Source: an uncultured Caulobacterales bacterium (GTDB lineage Bacteria > Pseudomonadota > Alphaproteobacteria > Caulobacterales > Caulobacteraceae). From it: DNA of 64,000 nucleotides. Positions 56,526 through 64,000 of the stretch are shown in pieces. Below the pieces are notes generated by a model. The model had not been told where the DNA came from. It did not search any database and saw nothing but the letters and a program-made list of their open reading frames with translations. Position 1 is the first letter of the stretch. Every line of letters begins with the position of its first letter. The translations under genes were made by a program, and so were the position numbers. Where the stretch lies: the NCBI GenBank assembly GCA_903900155.1, contig CAIUMD010000062.1, positions 124,001 through 188,000 of the forward strand, written 5' to 3'.

Positions 56526-57005
56526 CTAGCCCGGGAACTTCATCAGGTTCGGCTTGGGGATGGCGGCCTTGAAGCTGCCGCGCGACTTGGCTGTGTCCAG
56601 GCCAAATTCCGCCCAGGCGTTGAGGAAGCCCGTCGCCGCGTCGGCGGGCGCGGCGGGAACCAGTTCCAAGGCGGTACGCTTGGCGACCGCGGCGCGGGCG
56701 GCGGCCCAGGCGTCCGGCTCGGCCGTGGCGTAGACGCCGTCCGAGGCCACCAGCTGGCCGGCTAGATCCATATCCAGGAAGCGCAGCGTCACCGCCACGT
56801 CAGCAGGCAGGTCCGAGAGGCCGTCCAGCGCCTCGGCCAGGGCCGCCAGGCTCATGCTGGCGGCGGTCGTCCGCCGTTCGCCGCCGGCCGCGCCCTTGAT
56901 CGCCGCCGCGCCGGTCTCGCCATCGATCCGGCGCACCCAGGCCCAGCCGCCATAACCTGGATCGGTACGGCAGAGGCTGGAGATCCAGACGGTGACGGCG
57001 GCCAT
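56526..57005 (-). CDS. hypothetical protein, possible divergent RNase H-like fold
   Basis: WISSLCRTDPGYGGWAWVRRIDGETGAAAIKGAAGGERRTTAASMSLAALAEALDGL resembles the RNase HI N-terminal pattern. Confidence 0.6.
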   Translation of the reverse strand: MAAVTVWISSLCRTDPGYGGWAWVRRIDGETGAAAIKGAAGGERRTTAASMSLAALAEALDGLSDLPADVAVTLRFLDMDLAGQLVASDGVYATAEPDAWAAARAAVAKRTALELVPAAPADAATGFLNAWAEFGLDTAKSRGSFKAAIPKPNLMKFPG

Positions 57006-57293
57006 GGCGGGGCTCCGGAATCGGCGAGGTTTCCCGCTTTCTAGACCGTTTTGCGCGGCGGAGGGGAGGACGCTTGTGAACGAAAGGTAAACCGCGACTT
57101 AAAACTTAGGGTTAACGTCATTTTTAGTTCAATGAACAAAGTTCTAATAAATCATGTCGCTGCGCGGTCTCGCTTGTATTCGTCAAAGCAAGAAGTGTGC
57201 CAATTCACTACGCCTTCGCCCAATATGGTTGAAATTCGGAACATGGTGTAAAAATATGGAAAATATTTATGGTTAACGCGCGGTATACATTCG

Positions 57294-57308
57294 TTAACCA
57301 CTTGTTAA
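57294..57308. promoter_or_regulatory. CtrA-type box
   Basis: TTAA-CCACTTG-TTAA, 91 bp upstream of the ORF at 57399. Confidence 0.6.
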
Positions 57309-57398
57309 GTGCGTTGGCTCCGGTTTTGCTGATTACGCGTTGAACCTCCGTCGGGCTGTCCCGACGTGGGACGATCCGCAAGCGGAGTGCGCGAAGCG

Positions 57399-58766
57399 AT
57401 GTTCGAGTTCGGACGGGATTTGAAGCGGTTGTTCGGCGTCGAGGCCGACGGCGGTTTCAAGGGGGCGTGGCGTGAGGGGCTCACGGGCGGCGACACGTCG
57501 CTGCTGGAGCTCTTGGATGTTCGTCTCCTGACCAACGAGGCCCGTTCGGCCGACGTGGTCGCCGGCCGTATCGGGTCCAAAGACCGTGGCGCGCGTCTGC
57601 TGGAGGCCGCCGTCGTCTGGCGCGAACTGGCCCGCCGCAGCGGCGACGCCACGGCTCTCAGGAAAGGCGCGGCCCAGGCCGAGGCCGCCGTGAAGATCTT
57701 CGAGACCGAGCGCCGCCAGGACGCCCTGGCCGCCGCCCGCTGCGAGCAGGCGGTGCTGGCCGTGCTGGGCGCGGACCTGTTCGGCGACGAGGGCCTGGTG
57801 GCCGCCGCTTCGGCGACCCTGGAGCGCACGCCGGCGCCGCAACGCTCAGCGCTGTGCGGCGCGCTTGCCGCTGGCCTGGAAGGCCGCGCGGCGCTCTCCG
57901 AGAACAATGTCGACCGCGTCCTGGCCGCGGTCCAGGCTTATGAGGCGCCGCTGCGCGCCCTGGCCGCCGCCAAGCGCGTGAAGGGCGGTCCCGCTCGCCT
58001 GCAGCTGGCCGACCAGCGCGCGGCGCGTATCGAACTGATCCTGGCCTGCGCCGAGCGCTTGAAGGACCGCGCCCTGGCCGAGCTGGCTGCAGCGGAGGCC
58101 AGGACGGCCGCCGCCGTGCTGGATCCCGATTTCGAACCCCTGGCCTGGGCGCGGCTGGAAGGCTTGCGTGGCCAGGCCCTGGTGCTGCTTGGCGAGCTGG
58201 ATGGCGAGCTGTCGCGCATCGCCGACGGCGTCGAGGCGCTGAGCGCCGCCGCCGAGGTTCTGGCCGCCGACCACAGCCCGATGGACTGGGCGCGGGCCCA
58301 GGCTTCGCTGGGCGCGGCCATGCAGGCGATGGGCGAGGCCTCGACCAGCGAGCGCGCCTTCGAGCAGGCCGTGTCGGCCTATGACCGCGCCACCGTGGTG
58401 CTGAAGGTCCAGCCGGCCCTGGCCCTGCGCGCCGTCGTGGCCAACAACCGCGCCCTCAGCCTGGCGCGTTGCGCCGAGCTGACCGCGGATCTGGCCGTGC
58501 TGGACGCCGCCGAGCTGGCCTTCAAGGCCGAGCTGGCCGCCGCCCCGGGCGGATGCGATCCGGCCAGCTGGGCCGTGGCCCAGATGAACCTGGCCCGCCT
58601 GTACGAAGCCCGGGTCGAGATCACCGGCCGCGACGATGGCCGCCTGGCCCGCGCCGGCGCCGCCTTGGCCTGCGCCTTCGACGTCTTCTCGGAACTGGGC
58701 CTGCGCTCGCTGACCGATCTGGCGGCACAAGGCCTGCAACGCCTGAAGCAGGCCCAGGCCGCCTGA
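57399..58766 (+). CDS. TPR-like hypothetical protein
   Basis: 456 aa, Ala-rich helical repeats; MFEFGRDLKRLFGVEADGG start. Confidence 0.7.
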   Translation: MFEFGRDLKRLFGVEADGGFKGAWREGLTGGDTSLLELLDVRLLTNEARSADVVAGRIGSKDRGARLLEAAVVWRELARRSGDATALRKGAAQAEAAVKIFETERRQDALAAARCEQAVLAVLGADLFGDEGLVAAASATLERTPAPQRSALCGALAAGLEGRAALSENNVDRVLAAVQAYEAPLRALAAAKRVKGGPARLQLADQRAARIELILACAERLKDRALAELAAAEARTAAAVLDPDFEPLAWARLEGLRGQALVLLGELDGELSRIADGVEALSAAAEVLAADHSPMDWARAQASLGAAMQAMGEASTSERAFEQAVSAYDRATVVLKVQPALALRAVVANNRALSLARCAELTADLAVLDAAELAFKAELAAAPGGCDPASWAVAQMNLARLYEARVEITGRDDGRLARAGAALACAFDVFSELGLRSLTDLAAQGLQRLKQAQAA

Positions 58767-58828
58767 TCCGAAATAGGACACCGGCAGCCGAGGGGCCGCC
58801 GGAAAAAGATAAAGTAAGGGATGAACTC

Positions 58829-59128
58829 GTGATCGCTTCGCTCGCTCTCGCCGCCGCTCTCGCCAACGCCGCTCCGGCCAAGGCGCCTTCCGAGCTGCTG
58901 ACCCCGGTTTCCGAGCCGCGCGTCGCCGTCGCCCTGCTGAACTGCCTGGTCAAGAACGACGGTCACCTGACCGGCTGCACCGTGCAGGAAGAAAGCCCCA
59001 ATGACCTGGGCGTGGGCCAGGCCGCCCTGTCGATGGCCTCGCAATTCCAGGTCGACCTGCTGGGCCCGGACGGCAAGAGCCGCGCCGGCTCGTACATCCA
59101 GGTCCCGGTGCGCATCCGCATCCGCTAA
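58829..59128 (+). CDS. secreted TonB-C-like small protein
   Basis: GTG start, signal peptide; PRVAVALLNCLVKNDGHLTGCTVQEESPNDLGVGQAALSMASQFQV...VPVRIRIR. Confidence 0.65.
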   Translation: MIASLALAAALANAAPAKAPSELLTPVSEPRVAVALLNCLVKNDGHLTGCTVQEESPNDLGVGQAALSMASQFQVDLLGPDGKSRAGSYIQVPVRIRIR

Positions 59129-59242
59129 GACGATCCCGAGAGGAGCGGGCCTCCGCACCCGCTTCATCCTCGGACAACTTGAAATTGACCTTGTAATTTA
59201 AGATTGTAATCTCGCTCGACGACGCAAGGCGCGAGGGGCGAG

Positions 59243-60061
59243 ATGGCGATGCGAAACCCGGCGATGGCGGCTTGCATGCTGGCTTTCGCGCTAGGCGGGA
59301 CGGCAAGGGCCGAGACGGCCGATGCTGTCGCCACCCGCGTTCGCGGCTGGGTCGAGGCCCAGTGGTCGGCGCTCCCCAAGTCCAAGCCCGAAACCGAGCA
59401 GCGCATCGGCTTCACCGGCCGCTTCACGCCGCGTGGCGGCGCGGAGATCAAGATCCGCTGCGACAGTGGGGCGGTCGGGGTGGTGACCTATACGCGCTTC
59501 GACGGCGGTGGGGTCTGCGCCGTCTATCCCTATCGTCGGCCGGACAATTTCATCTGGACCCAAGTGGCGGTGTCCGCGCCGGACGTTCCAATTGTGGACA
59601 GCGAGTTCGGCAAGAACGGCGGCGGGATGACCGACCGTGGCGGCAACAGCCTGTGGCTGGACGCCAATCCCGAAAACGAGACCCCTGAAGATCGCGCCGA
59701 GGCGGAGAAGTCGCGGGCCATGGCCGCCTGCGCGCCCGCCGACATGACACAAGCGATGGCCTGTCTCGACAAGCACTGGAGCGCCGACACCAAGCAGAGC
59801 TTCGCCGCCCTGCCGGCCAAGCAGGTGATCCTGACCCACATGAGCGTGGGCATGTGGATCCGAAACAACTGGGGCCTGTGGCGCGGCGGCCCGCTGCGCG
59901 AGTTCTTCACGGCGCGCCAGGTGACCCATCCCGACAGCATGTCCAGCGTGATCCTGGACGCCTACTGGCTGCGCGAGCACGGCTGCAAGCTGGACTGGAG
60001 CGACCCGACCGCGGTCAGGGCGCGGTTCGAGCGGGCGGAGAAGGGCGAGGGGTGTTCTTAG
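59243..60061 (+). CDS. secreted hypothetical protein
   Basis: 272 aa with signal peptide MAMRNPAMAACMLAFALGGTARA. Confidence 0.65.
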   Translation: MAMRNPAMAACMLAFALGGTARAETADAVATRVRGWVEAQWSALPKSKPETEQRIGFTGRFTPRGGAEIKIRCDSGAVGVVTYTRFDGGGVCAVYPYRRPDNFIWTQVAVSAPDVPIVDSEFGKNGGGMTDRGGNSLWLDANPENETPEDRAEAEKSRAMAACAPADMTQAMACLDKHWSADTKQSFAALPAKQVILTHMSVGMWIRNNWGLWRGGPLREFFTARQVTHPDSMSSVILDAYWLREHGCKLDWSDPTAVRARFERAEKGEGCS

Positions 60062-60064
60062 GCC

Positions 60065-60466
60065 ATGCTGATCGCCGCCGTTGCCGCCCTGGTCCTGGCC
60101 GAGGTCGCTGACACCAGAATACCGAGAGGAATCGTCGAGCTTCGCGCACCGCAGGGCACGGAGCTGTCGGCTAGCTACCTGTGCCCTGGAACGAATGTGC
60201 GGCTCCACATCTCCGCCGGTTATGACTGGGTGAAGGTCACACGATACAGCGCGATAGAGCGTTCACACCGGGCGACCGACCTGAAGATGTGGAACGACGC
60301 CTTGCAAAAGGTGGCGCTGTTCTCTCATTTCGAGATCTCCTGCCAGGCCGAGAACGAGCAACTGGTCGCGATCCATGGTTGGTCCCGAACCCCGGGCGAG
60401 CGACTGACCTGGGTGGGCGCGCGGTTTTCAGGCGGCCGGCTGGTCGAGGTGCTTGGCCCCAAATGA
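60065..60466 (+). CDS. hypothetical protein
   Basis: 133 aa ORF, 3 bp after the preceding gene. Confidence 0.55.
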   Translation: MLIAAVAALVLAEVADTRIPRGIVELRAPQGTELSASYLCPGTNVRLHISAGYDWVKVTRYSAIERSHRATDLKMWNDALQKVALFSHFEISCQAENEQLVAIHGWSRTPGERLTWVGARFSGGRLVEVLGPK

Positions 60467-60519
60467 TGCCCGCGACCCACCGTCGCGCCCCCCGTTTCTG
60501 ACCGTCCGGGTAACAACTC

Positions 60520-60534
60520 CTAACGCCCTGTTAA
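60520..60534. promoter_or_regulatory. CtrA-type box in fliQ promoter
   Basis: CTAA-CGCCCTG-TTAA, 70 bp upstream of fliQ. Confidence 0.7.
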
Positions 60535-60603
60535 CCATATTCCGAGCATCTTCACGCCTCGAAACAACGCGGCCAGTACGGCCGATTCCCGACGAGGCTG
60601 TGC

Positions 60604-60867
60604 ATGAGTGGCGCCGAGGTTCTTGATGTCGGCCGGGACGCGATCTGGCTGACGCTTCAGCTGTGCGCGCCCTGCCTGATCGTCGGCCTGGTGATCGGCG
60701 TCGCCATCGGCCTGTTCCAGGCCCTGACCCAGATCCAGGAACAGACCCTGGTCTACGCCCCCAAGATCGTCGCCATCTTCGTCTCGCTGCTGATCTTCCT
60801 GCCGATGATGGGCGCGTTGATGAGCGCCTTCATGCGCCAGATCGCCGCCCGCATCGCAGGCATGTAG
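60604..60867 (+). CDS. fliQ: flagellar export protein FliQ
   Basis: LQLCAPCLIVGLVIGVAIGLFQALTQIQEQTLVYAPKIVAIF. Confidence 0.97.
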   Translation: MSGAEVLDVGRDAIWLTLQLCAPCLIVGLVIGVAIGLFQALTQIQEQTLVYAPKIVAIFVSLLIFLPMMGALMSAFMRQIAARIAGM

Positions 60868-60888
60868 GAAAGGGCAGGGGCGCAACCG

Positions 60889-61644
60889 GTGGATTCCTTC
60901 GCCACGGCATTTCAGGTCTATGTCGCCGCCCTCGTGTTCTCGCGGGTGGGCGCCATGGTCATGACCATGCCCGGCATCGGCGACCAGTCGGTGCCGCCGC
61001 GCATCCGCCTGTCGTTCGCCCTGCTGATGGCGCTGGTCTTGGGACCGCTGGTCGCGCCGACCGTTCCGCCGATCCCCAGCACCCTGGGCGGCCTGGTGGG
61101 CGCGGTGATCCACGAGATCCTGATCGGCCTGATGATCGGCTCGGTGCTGCGCCTGTTCATGACCTCGCTGACCACGGCCGGTGAAATCATCTCGATGCAG
61201 ACCACCCTGTCGTTCGCCCAGAGCACCAACCCCTCAATGCAGGGTTCGAGCACGGCGGTGGCCACCTTTCTGTCGATGCTGGGCCTGACCCTGGTGATGG
61301 CCACGGGCCTGCACCACCTGTTCATCGGGGCGATCGTCAAGTCCTACACCCTGTTCCCGTTCACCCGTCCCGTGCCGGTCAATGACGCCGTCACCCTGGC
61401 GGTGCGGACGGTGGCCCAATCGTTCACCCTGGGCGTCCAGCTGGCCGCGCCGGTGATCGTGTTCTCCCTGGTCTTCAATCTCGCTGTGGGCCTGGTCGGC
61501 CGGGTCATGCCCGCCTTTCAGATCTTCTTCGTAGCCTCGCCGCTCAGCGTGATCCTGGGCCTGTCTCTGCTGGCGCTGTCCCTGGGCGGCATCGCCATGG
61601 TCTGGACCGACCGCTACGCCGAACTCCTGCGAATTTTCAGCTAG
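60889..61644 (+). CDS. fliR: flagellar export protein FliR
   Basis: VFSRVGAMVMTMPGIGDQSVPPRIRLSFALLMALVLGPLV. Confidence 0.96.
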   Translation: MDSFATAFQVYVAALVFSRVGAMVMTMPGIGDQSVPPRIRLSFALLMALVLGPLVAPTVPPIPSTLGGLVGAVIHEILIGLMIGSVLRLFMTSLTTAGEIISMQTTLSFAQSTNPSMQGSSTAVATFLSMLGLTLVMATGLHHLFIGAIVKSYTLFPFTRPVPVNDAVTLAVRTVAQSFTLGVQLAAPVIVFSLVFNLAVGLVGRVMPAFQIFFVASPLSVILGLSLLALSLGGIAMVWTDRYAELLRIFS

Positions 61645-61653
61645 GAGGCGCGC

Positions 61654-62751
61654 ATGGCCGACGATTCAGATCCCGAGTCGAAAACAGAAGAACCGTCAGC
61701 CAAGAAGCTTTCGGACGCCCGCGCCAAGGGCGACGTCGTCAAGTCGGCCGACATCCCACAGCTGGCCTCGCTGGCCGGCGCGGTCTCGGTGATCCTGATC
61801 GCCGGCGGCTGGCTGACGCGCGACCTGATGAGCGCGCTCTATCCGTTCATCGCCCATGCGGGCACGATCGAGCTGTCCAGCGGCGGCGTCATGCTGGTGA
61901 TGAAGCAGGCGACCATGGCCGCCCTGCCGCCGCTGGTGCTGGTGATGATCGTCGCCTCGGTGCTGGGCGTGGTAGGCAATGTCGCCCAGACCGGCTTCAT
62001 GCTGACGCCGGACAAGCTGAAGCCCGAATTCAGCAAGCTGGACCCGATGAAGGGCCTAGGCCGCATCTTCGGCATGCAGGGCTTGATCCAGTTCGCCAAG
62101 TCGATCGTGAAGATCGGCGTCACGGCCCTGATCGCCTGGATGGTGCTGAAGCCCAATGTCAATGAGGTGCGCAACCTGGTCGGCATGGATGTGGGCTTGC
62201 TGATCCCCGAGGCGATCAAGCTGATCAAGAAGCTGCTGATCATGGTGATCATCTTCCTGGTCGCCACCGCCGCCTTCGACTGGTTCATCCAGCGCCAGCA
62301 GTTCATGAAGCGCATGCGCATGACGCTCCAGGAGGTCAAGGACGAGTTCAAGCAGTCGGACGGTGACCCCCACATCAAGGGCAAGCGTCGCCAGATCCAG
62401 ATGCAGCGCTCGCGCCAGCGCATGATGCAGGCCGTGCCCAAGGCGACGGTGGTCGTCATGAACCCGACCCACTACGCCGTGGCGCTGAAGTACGAGCCGG
62501 GCGAGACCCCCGCGCCGCTGTGCGTGGCCAAGGGCGTCGACGAATTGGCCCTGAAGATCCGCGCCATCGCCGAGGAGCATGGCGTGCCAGTGCTGGAAGA
62601 TCCGCCCCTGGCGCGCGCCCTGCACGCCAGCGTCGAGGTCGACGAGGAGATCCCCGTCGAGCACTTCGAGGCCGTCGCCAAGGTCATCAGCTTCATCATG
62701 AACGGGAAGAAGCCGCAGGCCCGTCAGCCGACCCGCGCGCGTCCGCTCTGA
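61654..62751 (+). CDS. flhB: flagellar export protein FlhB
   Basis: KTEEPSAKKLSDARAKGDVVKSADIPQ; VVMNPTHYAVALKYEPGE (NPTH cleavage motif). Confidence 0.97.
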   Translation: MADDSDPESKTEEPSAKKLSDARAKGDVVKSADIPQLASLAGAVSVILIAGGWLTRDLMSALYPFIAHAGTIELSSGGVMLVMKQATMAALPPLVLVMIVASVLGVVGNVAQTGFMLTPDKLKPEFSKLDPMKGLGRIFGMQGLIQFAKSIVKIGVTALIAWMVLKPNVNEVRNLVGMDVGLLIPEAIKLIKKLLIMVIIFLVATAAFDWFIQRQQFMKRMRMTLQEVKDEFKQSDGDPHIKGKRRQIQMQRSRQRMMQAVPKATVVVMNPTHYAVALKYEPGETPAPLCVAKGVDELALKIRAIAEEHGVPVLEDPPLARALHASVEVDEEIPVEHFEAVAKVISFIMNGKKPQARQPTRARPL

Positions 62752-62843
62752 AGCAATCTGCAATAAACTGACCTAGCGTGCGGGAAAGGCTATTCTTTCT
62801 CCGATCGCGGGTGAGTCGCAGCCTCACCGTAGCCAGAGTAACA

Positions 62844-64000
62844 ATGCCGCCCATGGCCGATTTTCAGCTCCAGGACAAAGCTTCGACCGGCGCGTCGCGC
62901 CGGCGCTTCGATCCGTGGCTGATCGGTGCGGCTATATTTTTCGTCGCCGCAGCCGCGTTCTCGGCCGCGCCGGCGTTGAAGGCCGGCCCGACCACCCTGG
63001 CGGGCCTGCTGCTGCTGCTGGGCGTGGCCGGCGTCGCGGTGCTGGGCCTGGTGGCCATCCGCGGCTCGGGCGCCAGCAGTGACGATTCCGACCAGGCTGA
63101 AGGCTTCGTCGAGGCCCTGAGCGAGCCGGCCGCTCTGGCCGGCGCCGACGGCCGCGTGCTGCTGGCCAACCCTGCCTGGCGCGACGTCATGGGCGAAAGC
63201 CGCCGCCTGCCCAACGGCGCGGCGGGCTCCAGCCTGTTCGCCGCCCTGGTCCAGGCGCGCAAGGGCCAGATGGCCGAGGGCGTGCTGACCGTCGGGAGCA
63301 ACGACTACACCGCCAAGGTCTCGCGCCTGGTCGGCGGTCGCCTGCTGATCCGCCTGGCGCCGATCTACGTGCCCGAGCCGGTGGCCGAACTGTCGATCCC
63401 CGCGCCGGTGGTCGAACGCGCCGCCGCGCCGCAGAACGCCCTGGACGCCTTCGCCGGCGCCTCGCCGTTCGGCGCGGCCCTGCTGGAGGGCATGGAGCCT
63501 TTCAAGTCGCGGATCTTGGAGACCAACCCGGCCCTGACCGCCATGACCGGCGCCCAAGCCGGCGGCGTGTTCGGCGACCTGATCGATTCCGCTTCGCGCG
63601 CCGAGGCCGAGACGCGCCTGAACGAGGGCCGCGCCGGTCCGTTCGAGGTGCGTCTGGCCCGCGACCCCAGCCGGATCGCGCACCTCTATCTCTACCGCGC
63701 CGACGGCCGCGTCGTGGCCTACATGATCGACGTTTCGGAGCAGAAGCAGGTCGAGCTGCAACTGGCCCAGGCCCAGAAGATGCAGGCCATCGGCCAGCTG
63801 GCCGGCGGCGTCGCCCACGACTTCAACAACCTGCTGACGGCCATCCAGCTGCGCCTGGACGAGCTGCTGCACCGCCACCCGGTCGGGGATCCTTCGTATG
63901 AAGGTCTCAACGAGATCCGCCAGACGGGCGTGCGCGCCGCCGACCTGGTGCGCAAGCTGCTGGCCTTCTCGCGCAAGCAGACCGTCCAGCGCGAGGTGCT
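62844..64000 (+). CDS. cckA: hybrid histidine kinase CckA, truncated by window end
   Basis: No stop before 64000; two TM then PAS-like regions; GQLAGGVAHDFNNLLTAIQLRLDELLHRHPVGDPSYEGLNEIRQTGVRAADLVRKLLAFSRKQ; directly after flhB. Confidence 0.93.
   Translation, partial: MPPMADFQLQDKASTGASRRRFDPWLIGAAIFFVAAAAFSAAPALKAGPTTLAGLLLLLGVAGVAVLGLVAIRGSGASSDDSDQAEGFVEALSEPAALAGADGRVLLANPAWRDVMGESRRLPNGAAGSSLFAALVQARKGQMAEGVLTVGSNDYTAKVSRLVGGRLLIRLAPIYVPEPVAELSIPAPVVERAAAPQNALDAFAGASPFGAALLEGMEPFKSRILETNPALTAMTGAQAGGVFGDLIDSASRAEAETRLNEGRAGPFEVRLARDPSRIAHLYLYRADGRVVAYMIDVSEQKQVELQLAQAQKMQAIGQLAGGVAHDFNNLLTAIQLRLDELLHRHPVGDPSYEGLNEIRQTGVRAADLVRKLLAFSRKQTVQREV

Noticed and set aside
1-64000. CRISPR arrays, prophage or insertion sequence
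   Set aside because: No regularly spaced direct repeats, transposase, integrase or phage structural genes were recognised

Overview
This 64 kb, GC-rich alphaproteobacterial chromosome segment looks like Caulobacter. The evidence is a fliQ-fliR-flhB cluster followed by a CckA-type hybrid kinase, a DivJ-like kinase, and CtrA-type TTAA-N7-TTAA boxes. Most genes are housekeeping: lepA, pheST, rpmI-rplT, infC, prfC, msrA, sufE, trhO, mgsA, two tRNA-Gly(GCC), transporters and cell-envelope enzymes. The most interesting non-routine items are: (1) a compact cassette at about 52.5-56.0 kb, with a vWA protein, a multi-TM/coiled-coil protein and an OmpA/MotB-like protein on one strand, converging on a C-terminal J-domain protein. 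It resembles the ZorA/ZorB layout without the known effectors. (2) A GIY-YIG nuclease gene nested between the two arms of a palindromic intergenic repeat, with one arm encoding the protein's C-terminus. (3) Several decayed loci: a methyltransferase, an ArsR/SDR fusion by deletion, a TonB-dependent receptor, and a metallopeptidase paralogue with its middle deleted. (4) A stand-alone DnaA domain-IV-like protein in an operon with a DUF6456-like protein. (5) Regulatory motifs: CtrA boxes and an EcfG/SigT-type promoter in front of a 55-aa ORF. Family names come from recognising motifs in the translations. No database search was run.
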